From NCBI RefSeq assembly GCF_900182985.1, contig NZ_FXUY01000001.1:3224001-3288000 (forward strand): 64,000 nt of DNA, given 5' to 3'. Origin of the DNA: Pseudomonas helmanticensis (GTDB lineage: Bacteria; Pseudomonadota; Gammaproteobacteria; Pseudomonadales; Pseudomonadaceae). Positions 34,959 through 43,317 of this stretch are shown here, piece after piece. Numbering within the stretch: position 1 is the first letter of the stretch; every line of letters begins with the position of its first letter. The position numbers were made by a program, and so were the translations under genes. The notes below the pieces were generated by a model, which saw nothing but the letters and a program-made list of their open reading frames with translations, had not been told where the DNA came from and did not search any database.

Positions 34959-37058
34959 ATGCAAACTTTTTTTATCGCGCCCACCGATTTTGGCGTGGGT
35001 CTGACCTCCATCAGCCTCGGGCTGGTGCGTACATTGGAGCGCGCCGGCTTGAAAGTCGGCTTCTTCAAACCGATCGCCCAGCCGCATCCGGGCGACACCG
35101 GCCCTGAGCGCTCCACCGAACTGGTGGCGCGCACCCACGGCCTGAAACCGCCGCAACCATTGGGCCTCGCTCACGTAGAGAGGATGCTCGGCGACGGTCA
35201 GCTCGATGAGCTGCTCGAAGAAATCATCACCCTGTATCAGCAAGCCGCCATCGGCAAAGACGTGCTGGTCGTCGAAGGCATGGTGCCGACCCGCAGCGCC
35301 AGCTATGCCGCGCGGGTCAACCTGCATCTGGCCAAAAGCCTCGATGCCGAGGTGATTCTGGTCTCGGCGCCGGAAAACGAAGTGCTCGCCGAACTCTCCG
35401 GTCGGGTTGAACTGCAGGCGCAATTGTTCGGTGGCCCGAAGGACCCGAAAGTCCTCGGGGTGATCCTCAACAAGGTCAAGACCGACGAGAGCATTGAAGC
35501 CTTTGCCACGCGCCTGAAGGAGCATTCGCCGTTGCTGCGCAGCGGTGATTTCCGCTTGCTCGGCTGCATTCCGTTCCAGCCCGAACTCAACGCGCCACGC
35601 ACCCGCGACGTCGCCGACCTGATGGGCGCACAAGTGCTCAACGCCGGCGACTACGAAACCCGGCGGATGACCAAAATCATCATTTGCGCGCGGACCATGC
35701 GCAATACCGTCGAGCTGCTCAAGCCCGGCGTGCTGGTGGTGACGCCGGGGGACCGCGACGACATCATCCTCGCCGTCAGCCTCGCGGCGATTAACGGCGT
35801 GCCGCTGGCCGGCCTGTTGCTGACCAGCGACACCCTGCCCGATCCGCGCATCATGGATCTGTGCCGAGGCGCGTTGCAGGCCGGCTTGCCAGTGTTATCG
35901 GTGAGCACCGGCTCGTATGACACCGCCAACCTGCTCAACGGTTTGAACAAGGAAATCCCGATCGATGACCGCGAGCGTGCGGAGATCATCACTGATTTCG
36001 TCGCCAGCCATCTCGACGCCAAATGGCTGCACCAGCGCTGCGGTACGCCACGGGAAATGCGCCTGTCGCCGGCGGTGTTCCGCTATCAATTGATCCAGCG
36101 TGCGCAAGCGGCGAACAAGCGCATCGTCCTGCCAGAAGGCAGCGAGCCGTTCACCGTGCAAGCGGCGGCGATCTGTCAGGAGCGCGGGATTGCCCGTTGC
36201 GTGTTGCTGGCGAAACCGGAAGACGTCGAAGCCGTCGCTCGCGCGCAAGGCATCGTCTTGCCGCCGGGGCTGGAGATTCTCGATCCGGACCTGATCCGCG
36301 AGCGCTACGTCGAGCCGATGGTTGCCCTGCGCAAAACCAAAAGCCTCAACGCACCGATGGCCGAGCAGCAACTGGAAGACACCGTGGTGATCGGCACCAT
36401 GATGCTCGCGCTGGATGAAGTCGACGGATTGGTTTCCGGTGTGATCAACACCACCGCCAACACCATTCGCCCGGCCTTGCAGTTGATCAAGACCGCACCG
36501 GGTTGCACGCTGGTGTCGTCGGTGTTCTTCATGCTGTTCCCGGAAGAAGTGCTGGTGTACGGCGACTGCGTGATGAACCCGCACCCAAGCGCCACCGAAC
36601 TGGCCGAGATTGCCCTGCAAAGCGCCGACTCGGCAGCGGCGTTCGGCATCACCCCGCGTGTGGCGATGATCAGTTACTCCAGCGGCGAATCGGCCACCGG
36701 CGAAGAAGTCGAAAAAGTCCGCGAGGCCACCCTGCTCGCTCACGAACAACAGCACTCGCTGCTGATCGACGGCCCGCTGCAATACGACGCCGCCGCCAAC
36801 GCTGAAGTAGCCCGGCAACTGGCGCCGAACAGTCAGGTCGCCGGTCGCGCCACGGTGTTTGTCTTCCCGGATCTGAACACTGGCAACACCACGCACAAAG
36901 CCGTACAGCGCAGCGCCGATTGCGTCAGCCTCGGGCCGATGCTGCAAGGCCTGCGCAAACCGGTGAACGATTTGCCGCGCGGCGCGCAAGTCGACGACAT
37001 CGTCTACACCATCGCCCTCACCGCGATTCAAGCCGCCAACCGACCTATGGATGTGTAA
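34959..37058 (+). CDS. pta: Phosphate acetyltransferase (long form)
   Basis: A 699-aa enzyme interconverting acetyl-CoA and acetyl phosphate. The N-terminal DRTGG/BioD-like part includes FIAPTDFGVGLTSISLGL and the DRTGG domain around 215-330. The catalytic C-terminal part (~390-695) has VLPEGSEPFTVQAA, VSGVINTTANTIRPALQLIK and FPDLNTGNTTHKAVQRS. No ackA gene precedes it, unlike the ackA-pta pair of P. aeruginosa, so the acetate kinase partner lies elsewhere or is absent. Confidence 0.96.
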   Translation: MQTFFIAPTDFGVGLTSISLGLVRTLERAGLKVGFFKPIAQPHPGDTGPERSTELVARTHGLKPPQPLGLAHVERMLGDGQLDELLEEIITLYQQAAIGKDVLVVEGMVPTRSASYAARVNLHLAKSLDAEVILVSAPENEVLAELSGRVELQAQLFGGPKDPKVLGVILNKVKTDESIEAFATRLKEHSPLLRSGDFRLLGCIPFQPELNAPRTRDVADLMGAQVLNAGDYETRRMTKIIICARTMRNTVELLKPGVLVVTPGDRDDIILAVSLAAINGVPLAGLLLTSDTLPDPRIMDLCRGALQAGLPVLSVSTGSYDTANLLNGLNKEIPIDDRERAEIITDFVASHLDAKWLHQRCGTPREMRLSPAVFRYQLIQRAQAANKRIVLPEGSEPFTVQAAAICQERGIARCVLLAKPEDVEAVARAQGIVLPPGLEILDPDLIRERYVEPMVALRKTKSLNAPMAEQQLEDTVVIGTMMLALDEVDGLVSGVINTTANTIRPALQLIKTAPGCTLVSSVFFMLFPEEVLVYGDCVMNPHPSATELAEIALQSADSAAAFGITPRVAMISYSSGESATGEEVEKVREATLLAHEQQHSLLIDGPLQYDAAANAEVARQLAPNSQVAGRATVFVFPDLNTGNTTHKAVQRSADCVSLGPMLQGLRKPVNDLPRGAQVDDIVYTIALTAIQAANRPMDV

Positions 37059-37964
37059 ATGCTGGATTTTCTACCTGCACCCGTGCGCGGTGTGATCGCC
37101 TCGCTACTGTTGGCGCTCAACACGATTCTGCTCTGCTCGTTTCTGTTCTGCGTGGCGCTGGTCAAGGCCTTGCCGTTTGCCTTGACCCAACGCATCGCCG
37201 GTTGGCTGATGAGCCACACCCATGAAGCGTGGATCAGCAATAACAAGGGCTGGATGAACCTGGTACGCCGCACGCGCTGGCACATCAGCGGCTTGCAAGG
37301 CCTCGACTATCAGCACTCGTACCTGATCACCAGCAACCACCAGAGCTGGGTCGATATTCTGGTGCTGCAATACGTGCTTAACCGTCGTATTCAGCCGCTG
37401 AAGTTCTTCCTCAAGCAGGAGCTGATCTGGGTGCCGGTGATTGGTCTGGCCTGGTGGGCGCTGGGCTTTCCGTTCATGAAGCGCTACTCCAAGGCGTACC
37501 TGGCCAAGCATCCGGAGAAGAAAGGCAAAGACCTCGAAACCACGCGCAAGACGTGTGCGAAGTTTCGCAATAATCCGGTGGGGATTTTCAACTTCGTCGA
37601 GGGGACGCGGTTTACCGAAGGCAAACATGCGCAACAGCAATCGCCGTTCAAATACCTGCTCAAGCCGAAGGCTGGCGGGATTGCCTTTGTGCTGGATGCG
37701 ATGGGTGAGCAACTGGAGTCGATCGTCAATGTGACGATTCACTATCCGGCCGGGCGTCCGGGGTTTTGGGACTTGCTGTGCGGCAATGTGCGCGATGTGG
37801 TGGTGCATTTTGCAGAGCTGAAGATCCCGCAGCAATTCATCGGCAAGAACTACGATCAGGACGGTGAGTATCGCTTGCAGTTTCAGGGCTGGATCAATCA
37901 GCTGTGGCTGGACAAGGATGCGCTGCTCGAACAGATGCACCGCGAATATCCAGGCAAGCTCTAA
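37059..37964 (+). CDS. PlsC-like lysophospholipid acyltransferase
   Basis: A 301-aa membrane-associated acyltransferase: an N-terminal hydrophobic helix (VIASLLLALNTILLCSFLFC), the HX4D motif in TSNHQSWVDILVLQ, and the FVEGTRFTEGKHA block. This is the YihG-like branch of the LPLAT family. It probably acylates the sn-2 position of lysophosphatidate or a related lipid. The start directly follows the pta stop codon, so it is co-translated with pta, though no metabolic reason is obvious. Confidence 0.9.
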   Translation: MLDFLPAPVRGVIASLLLALNTILLCSFLFCVALVKALPFALTQRIAGWLMSHTHEAWISNNKGWMNLVRRTRWHISGLQGLDYQHSYLITSNHQSWVDILVLQYVLNRRIQPLKFFLKQELIWVPVIGLAWWALGFPFMKRYSKAYLAKHPEKKGKDLETTRKTCAKFRNNPVGIFNFVEGTRFTEGKHAQQQSPFKYLLKPKAGGIAFVLDAMGEQLESIVNVTIHYPAGRPGFWDLLCGNVRDVVVHFAELKIPQQFIGKNYDQDGEYRLQFQGWINQLWLDKDALLEQMHREYPGKL

Positions 37965-37966
37965 TC

Positions 37967-38059
37967 CCCTGTAGGAGTGAGCCTGCTCGCGATGGCGGTG
38001 GATCAGCCACCAACAATGTTGAATGACACACCGCTATCGCGAGCAGGCTCACTCCTACA
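37967..38059. repeat. Inverted REP pair (GAGCAGGCTCACTCCTAC)
   Basis: CCTGTAGGAGTGAGCCTGCT on the left pairs with the complementary right arm ending near 38059. It is the same family as at 32.12-32.20 kb. Confidence 0.9.
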
Positions 38060-38080
38060 ATTGACCGAGTTGGCCCGAAT

Positions 38081-38119
38081 AAAAAAGCCCGCCGATGATC
38101 ACTCATCGGCGGGCTTTTT
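38081..38119. terminator. Long bidirectional terminator after cysNC
   Basis: AAAAGCCCGCCGATGA and its near-complement form a 16-bp stem with a short loop, flanked by A and T runs. It lies just beyond the leftward cysNC stop and also ends the rightward pta-acyltransferase transcript. Confidence 0.92.
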
Positions 38120-38135
38120 GTTTGGCAGCTAACGC

Positions 38136-40034
38136 TTAGATCGCGCCACGCTGACGCAGCAGATCCAGCACTTGCTTGACGCTTTCTTCCAGACTCAGCG
38201 TCTGCGTGTCGATCACCAGATCGGCATTCAGCGGCACGTCGTACGGGAAGGATTCGCCCGGGATGTTGTCGCCACCAGCAGCGTACAGACCTTGTGGATC
38301 ACGCTCGGCGCACACGGCCGGCGAAGCCTGTACGTAGACCGTCAACAGACGATCCTTGCCGATCAGGTCCTTGGCCTGCTCGCGCCCTTCGGCACTCGGT
38401 GCAACGAACGCGGCCAGGGTCACCAGGCCGGCTTCGTTGAACTGACGCGCCACGTGCGCGGCACGACGCCAGTTTTCGGTACGGCCGATGCGATCCTGTG
38501 GCAGACCTTTATTCAGGTCATGACGCAGGTTCTGCCCATCCAGCACAAACACCGCACGGCCCATGTCGAACAGCTTGCGCTCGACCGCATACGCCAGCGT
38601 GCTCTTGCCCGCGCCCGACAGACCGCTGAACAGCACGGTAGCCGGTTGCTGGCCGAAACGCTGAGCGCGTTCTTCAGTGGCAACGTGCGCGAGTTTGCCG
38701 TGGTGCGTGGCGGTGCCGTGTGTCACTGGCTGCGCGACGATCATGCCGGCGCCAACCGTGCCGTTGGTCAAGCGATCGATGATGATGAACGCGCCGGTGG
38801 TGCGGTTGCTTTCGTAACCGTCGAGGGCGATCGGCGCATCGAGCGCGATCTTCACCTTGCCGATTTCGTTGAGCTGCAACGCGCTCGCCGGGCCTTCTTC
38901 CAACGTGTTCACGTCGACCTTGTTGACGATGCTGGCAATCGAGCCCGGCACGTAACTGGTGGCGCGTTTGATGTCGTATTTCTTGCCCGGCAGCATCGGC
39001 TCTTCAGCCATCCACACCAGCATCGCTTCGAAGCTGTCGGTGACCGGCGGCACGTTGTCGGCATGCACCAACAGGTCGCCACGGGAGATGTCGATTTCGT
39101 CTTCCATGGTCAGCGTTACGGCCTGACCTGGACCTGCGTGTTCCAGTTCACCTTCGAAGGTGACGATGGATTTCACGCGGCTGCTCTTGCCCGACGGCAG
39201 CACCACCACTTCGTCGCCTTTCTTGACGATGCCGCTGGCCAGCGTGCCGGCGAAACCACGGAAGTTCAGGTTCGGACGGTTGACGTACTGCACCGGGAAA
39301 CGCAGATCGGTGAAGTTGCGATCGCCGGCGACTTCCACGGTCTCGAGGATTTCCATCAGCGACTGGCCTTTGTACCAAGGCGAGCGCTCGGACTTGTTCA
39401 CCACGTTGTCGCCCTTGAGGGCAGACATCGGCACGAAGTGCATGCTGGTCGGCTTCATCTTCAAGCCTTCGGCGAACTTCAGATAGTCAGCCTTGATCGA
39501 CTCGAACACGCCTTCATCGAAGTCTTTCAGATCCATCTTGTTGATGGCGACGACGATGTGTTTGATCCCCAACAGGGACGCGATGAAGCTGTGGCGTCGG
39601 GTCTGGGTCTGCACGCCATAACGCGCATCGACGAGGATGATCGCCAGGTCACAGGTGGAGGCACCGGTGGCCATGTTGCGGGTGTACTGCTCATGGCCGG
39701 GAGTGTCGGCGATGATGAATTTGCGTTTCGCGGTGGAAAAATAGCGGTAGGCGACATCGATGGTGATGCCCTGCTCACGCTCGGCCTGCAGGCCGTCGAC
39801 CAGCAAGGCCAGGTCGATGTCGTCACCGGTGGTGCCGACTTTCTTCGAGTCGCGGGTGATCGCTTCGAGGTGATCTTCGTAGATCATCTTCGAGTCGTGC
39901 AGCAAGCGCCCGATCAGGGTGCTCTTGCCGTCATCGACGTTACCGCAGGTCAAAAAGCGCAGCAGCTCTTTACGTTCGTGCTGGCCCAGGTAGGCGAGGA
40001 TGTCCTCGCTGATCAAATCAGATACGTGCGACAT
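38136..40034 (-). CDS. cysNC: Bifunctional sulfate adenylyltransferase subunit 1/APS kinase
   Basis: A 632-aa fusion. The N-terminal part (~1-430) is the EF-Tu-like GTPase of ATP sulfurylase: [46 protein letters not shown]. The C-terminal part (~455-632) is APS kinase with [18 protein letters not shown] and [13 protein letters not shown]. Together with CysD it makes APS and then PAPS from sulfate. It begins 9 bases after cysD; GGGG precedes the ATG. Fusion of the two activities is normal in Pseudomonas. Confidence 0.97.
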   Translation of the reverse strand: MSHVSDLISEDILAYLGQHERKELLRFLTCGNVDDGKSTLIGRLLHDSKMIYEDHLEAITRDSKKVGTTGDDIDLALLVDGLQAEREQGITIDVAYRYFSTAKRKFIIADTPGHEQYTRNMATGASTCDLAIILVDARYGVQTQTRRHSFIASLLGIKHIVVAINKMDLKDFDEGVFESIKADYLKFAEGLKMKPTSMHFVPMSALKGDNVVNKSERSPWYKGQSLMEILETVEVAGDRNFTDLRFPVQYVNRPNLNFRGFAGTLASGIVKKGDEVVVLPSGKSSRVKSIVTFEGELEHAGPGQAVTLTMEDEIDISRGDLLVHADNVPPVTDSFEAMLVWMAEEPMLPGKKYDIKRATSYVPGSIASIVNKVDVNTLEEGPASALQLNEIGKVKIALDAPIALDGYESNRTTGAFIIIDRLTNGTVGAGMIVAQPVTHGTATHHGKLAHVATEERAQRFGQQPATVLFSGLSGAGKSTLAYAVERKLFDMGRAVFVLDGQNLRHDLNKGLPQDRIGRTENWRRAAHVARQFNEAGLVTLAAFVAPSAEGREQAKDLIGKDRLLTVYVQASPAVCAERDPQGLYAAGGDNIPGESFPYDVPLNADLVIDTQTLSLEESVKQVLDLLRQRGAI

Positions 40035-40043
40035 GACAACCCC

Positions 40044-40961
40044 TTAGAAATAACCCTGACGTTTTTTGTCTTCCATCGAGCCTGCGCCATCGTGGTCGAT
40101 GACCCGGCCCTGGCGCTCGGAAGTTCGCGTCAGGAGCATTTCCTGGATGATGTCCGTCAGCGTCTCGGCTTCGGACTCCACCGCGCCCGTCAACGGGTAG
40201 CAGCCAAGGGTGCGGAAACGCACTTTCTTTTTGACGATGCGCGCTTTGTCTTCGTCGGACAGGTGTTCGAGGATGCGCTCGTCGTCGATCATGATCAGCG
40301 TGCCGTTCTTCTCGATCACTTCACGTTCGGCGGCGAAGTACAGCGGCACAATCGGGATGCCTTCGAGGTAGATGTACTGCCAGATGTCCAGTTCGGTCCA
40401 GTTCGACAGAGGGAATACGCGGATGGATTCGCCCTTGTTGACCTTGCCGTTGTAGACGTTCCACAACTCTGGGCGCTGGTTTTTCGGGTCCCAGCGGTGC
40501 TTGCTGTCGCGGAACGAGTACACGCGCTCTTTGGCGCGGGATTTCTCTTCATCGCGACGGGCGCCGCCGAAGGCTGCGTCGAAACCATGCTTGTCGAGCG
40601 CCTGTTTCAGGCCTTCGGTCTTCATGATGTCGGTGTGTTTAGCGCTGCCGTGGGTGAACGGGTTGATGTTCTGCGCCACGCCATCGGGGTTGATGTGGGT
40701 GATCAGGTCCAGGCCCAGTTCTTCGACCATCTTGTCGCGGAACTTGTACATCTCCTGGAATTTCCAGCGAGTGTCGACGTGCATCACCGGAAACGGCAGT
40801 TTGCCCGGGAAGAACGCCTTGCGTGCCAGGTGCAGCATCACGGCGGAGTCTTTACCGATGGAGTACAGCATCACCGGGTTATCGAACTCGGCGGCCACCT
40901 CGCGGATGATGTGGATGCTTTCCGCCTCCAGCTGTTTCAGATGCGTCAGTTTGTCGACCAT
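40044..40961 (-). CDS. cysD: Sulfate adenylyltransferase subunit 2
   Basis: A 305-aa PP-loop ATP pyrophosphatase-type subunit. ATP site [20 protein letters not shown], then [20 protein letters not shown] and [19 protein letters not shown]. It transfers AMP to sulfate, driven by GTP hydrolysis of CysN. First gene of cysD-cysNC; the upstream 245 bases to 41206 hold a repeat pair and presumably the promoter. Confidence 0.97.
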   Translation of the reverse strand: MVDKLTHLKQLEAESIHIIREVAAEFDNPVMLYSIGKDSAVMLHLARKAFFPGKLPFPVMHVDTRWKFQEMYKFRDKMVEELGLDLITHINPDGVAQNINPFTHGSAKHTDIMKTEGLKQALDKHGFDAAFGGARRDEEKSRAKERVYSFRDSKHRWDPKNQRPELWNVYNGKVNKGESIRVFPLSNWTELDIWQYIYLEGIPIVPLYFAAEREVIEKNGTLIMIDDERILEHLSDEDKARIVKKKVRFRTLGCYPLTGAVESEAETLTDIIQEMLLTRTSERQGRVIDHDGAGSMEDKKRQGYF

Positions 40962-41100
40962 GGCTACTCACGAAAACTTTCTTATGAACGGCCAGCGGGC
41001 CGTGTTCGAGCGGGAAATCCTAGCACAGCGGCCTCTTCTAATCAGGACGCCAACTAGATCGAAAGGGTATATGAATATGCCCACTCGTTTGGGCGATGCC

Positions 41101-41196
41101 CCCTGTAGGAGCTGCCGAAGGCTGCGATCTTTTTATCTGGTCTTTTAAAAAACAAGATCAAAAGATCGCAGCCTTCGGCAGCTCCTACACAGGGGA
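41101..41196. repeat. Inverted GTAGGAGCTGCC repeat pair
   Basis: CCCTGTAGGAGCTGCCGAAG on the left is mirrored on the right by GCCTTCGGCAGCTCCTACAC. It fills much of the gap between cysD and the Nif3-like gene. Confidence 0.9.
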
Positions 41197-41206
41197 GCGG
41201 TGTTCG

Positions 41207-41965
41207 TCAGATCGGGTTTGGGCAGTCGATGAAGATGTGTTCGAGGGCGAAGCGTTTCGCCAGGTAGTCGCCTAGCGCCTGCACGCCGTAGCGTTCGGTG
41301 GCGTGGTGGCCGGCGGCGATGAAGCTGATGTCGTTTTCGCGGGCGCTGTGGAAGGTCTGCTCGGACGCTTCACCACTGAGATACAGATCGACGCCCGCCG
41401 CGACGGCCTGATCGATATAGCCCTGACCGCCACCGGTGCACCAGCCGACCCGGCGGATCATCGGGTTGCCCTCGATCAAAAGTGGCTCGCGGCCCATGAC
41501 TTCCTGCACCTTGCGGGCAAAATCGCGCGCGGTCATCGGGTCTTTCAGCGAACCGACCAGACCAACGATCTTAAGATTGTCCGGATCCAGCGGCCCCTCC
41601 ACCGTGATGTCCAGTTGGCGAGCCAGCTGCACGTTATTGCCAACGTCCGGGTGCAGGTCCAGCGGCAGGTGATAGGCCAACAGACTGATGTCGTGCTTGA
41701 GCAGGGTCTTCAGTCGACGCTGCTTCATGCCGGTGATGCACGGGTTTTCGCCCTTCCAGAAATAACCATGATGCACCAGCACCAGATCGGCCTCGGCCTC
41801 GACGGCGGCATCCAGCAAGGCCTGACTGGCGGTGACGCCGCTGACAATGCGCATCACCTGCGGACGGCCTTCGACCTGCAAGCCGTTGGGGCAATAATCG
41901 GCAATTTTCGCACTGCCAAGGTAACGGTCGGCTTCTTCGACGAGGGTGCTGAGGGCAACGGCCAT
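41207..41965 (-). CDS. Nif3-like dinuclear metal centre protein
   Basis: A 252-aa Nif3/YbgI-family protein with metal ligands in DLVLVHHGYFWKGE, YHLPLDLHPDVGNN and FIAAGHHATERYG. These form hexameric rings with two metal ions per subunit; a GTP cyclohydrolase-like role (type I-like fold) has been suggested in some members but is not settled. GGAG precedes the ATG. It is divergent from algW with a shared 103-base gap. Confidence 0.92.
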   Translation of the reverse strand: MAVALSTLVEEADRYLGSAKIADYCPNGLQVEGRPQVMRIVSGVTASQALLDAAVEAEADLVLVHHGYFWKGENPCITGMKQRRLKTLLKHDISLLAYHLPLDLHPDVGNNVQLARQLDITVEGPLDPDNLKIVGLVGSLKDPMTARDFARKVQEVMGREPLLIEGNPMIRRVGWCTGGGQGYIDQAVAAGVDLYLSGEASEQTFHSARENDISFIAAGHHATERYGVQALGDYLAKRFALEHIFIDCPNPI

Positions 41966-42008
41966 GAAAGACTCCTAAATATCCCGTTCAGAGGCGCGCG
42001 CGGCCTCG

Positions 42009-42014
42009 TATAAT
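42009..42014 (+). promoter_or_regulatory. Consensus -10 element upstream of algW
   Basis: TATAAT lies 55 bases before the algW start, within the divergent gap to the Nif3-like gene. No strong -35 hexamer was recognised at ideal spacing. Confidence 0.45.
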
Positions 42015-42068
42015 GCGCGACATTATGGGCGGTCTGACCCCGCCTGCAACTCTTCCAGGACGTGCTTA

Positions 42069-43226
42069 ATGTTCAAGGCGCTACGTTTTATGGGCTGGCC
42101 GCTGTTGGCCGGCGTGCTTATCGCTCTGTTGATTATTCAGCGTTACCCGCAGTGGGTCGGGCTGCCGAGCCTCGACGTCAACCTGCAACAGGCGCCGCAA
42201 ACCACCAGCGTGCAGCAGGGCCCGGTGTCCTATGCCGACGCGGTGACCATCGCGGCGCCATCGGTGGTCAACCTGTACACCACCAAAGTCATCAACAAAC
42301 CGGCGCATCCGTTGTTCGAAGATCCACAATTCCGGCGCTTCTTCGGTGACAACTCGCCGAAGCAGAAACGCATGGAGTCGAGCCTTGGTTCCGGCGTGAT
42401 CATGAGCCCGGAAGGCTACATCCTCACCAACAACCACGTGACCAGCGGTGCCGATCAGATTGTGGTCGCCCTGAAAGACGGTCGCGAAACCCTCGCCCGC
42501 GTCATCGGCAGCGACCCGGAAACCGATCTTGCGGTCTTGAAGATTGACCTGAAAAGCCTGCCGGCGATCACCGTCGGCCGCTCCGACAACATTCGTATCG
42601 GCGACGTTGCGCTGGCCATCGGCAACCCGTTCGGTGTTGGCCAGACCGTAACCATGGGCATCATCAGCGCCACCGGGCGCAATCAGTTGGGCCTGAACAA
42701 CTACGAAGACTTCATCCAGACCGACGCGGCGATCAACCCGGGCAACTCCGGCGGCGCGCTGGTCGATGCCAACGGCAACCTGACCGGCATCAACACGGCG
42801 ATCTTCTCCAAGTCCGGCGGCTCGCAGGGCATCGGTTTTGCCATCCCGGTGAAACTGGCGATGGAAGTCATGAAGTCGATCATCGAGCACGGCCAGGTGA
42901 TTCGTGGCTGGCTGGGCATTGAAGTACAACCGCTGACGCAGGAACTGGCCGAGTCGTTCGGTTTGTCCGGGCGTCCGGGGATTGTTGTTGCGGGGATCTT
43001 CCGCGATGGCCCTGCGCAGAAGGCGGGCCTGCAATTGGGTGACGTGATTCTGAGCATTGATGGCGAGCCGGCCGGTGATGGTCGCCGTTCGATGAACCAG
43101 GTCGCGCGGATCAAACCGACCGACAAGGTGACGATTCAGGTGATGCGCAACGGCAAAGAGTTGAAGCTGAGCGCTGAAATCGGCTTGCGCCCGCCACCGG
43201 CGCCGGTGCAGGAAAAAGAAGAGTAA
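42069..43226 (+). CDS. algW: Periplasmic serine endoprotease AlgW (DegS-like)
   Basis: A 385-aa inner-membrane-anchored protease: N-terminal anchor (FMGWPLLAGVLIALLIIQR), trypsin-like domain with His in LTNNHVTSGAD, Asp in DPETDLAVLKI and Ser in NPGNSGGALVD, then one PDZ domain (~275-365). In P. aeruginosa AlgW cleaves MucA at stress and so frees sigma factor AlgU. Position next to cysD and hisC agrees with P. aeruginosa gene order, apart from the insertion that follows here. Confidence 0.95.
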   Translation: MFKALRFMGWPLLAGVLIALLIIQRYPQWVGLPSLDVNLQQAPQTTSVQQGPVSYADAVTIAAPSVVNLYTTKVINKPAHPLFEDPQFRRFFGDNSPKQKRMESSLGSGVIMSPEGYILTNNHVTSGADQIVVALKDGRETLARVIGSDPETDLAVLKIDLKSLPAITVGRSDNIRIGDVALAIGNPFGVGQTVTMGIISATGRNQLGLNNYEDFIQTDAAINPGNSGGALVDANGNLTGINTAIFSKSGGSQGIGFAIPVKLAMEVMKSIIEHGQVIRGWLGIEVQPLTQELAESFGLSGRPGIVVAGIFRDGPAQKAGLQLGDVILSIDGEPAGDGRRSMNQVARIKPTDKVTIQVMRNGKELKLSAEIGLRPPPAPVQEKEE

Positions 43227-43272
43227 GACTTTTTTCGCGCCAAGCGCGCGAATAAAAGACATTCTCAACAGG

Positions 43273-43317
43273 CATGTTATATTGTTTCAATTCTAAGAAT
43301 TGGAACAACATAACATG
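43273..43317. promoter_or_regulatory. 45-bp near-perfect palindrome covering the TonB receptor start
   Basis: The left arm starts CATGTTATATTGTTTCAATT and the right arm ends in its near-complement with the ATG itself (43315-43317). Of 22 arm positions 20 match, around a single central base. It contains the ribosome site. Half-sites TGTTAT and ATAACA recall Zur arms but with unusually wide spacing. As RNA it would form a long hairpin hiding the start; as DNA it could be a repressor operator. Confidence 0.8.

Noticed and set aside
38172..41057. 961-codon open frame on the plus strand
   Set aside because: Antisense to cysNC and cysD; high GC removes stops. No ribosome site or recognisable domain.
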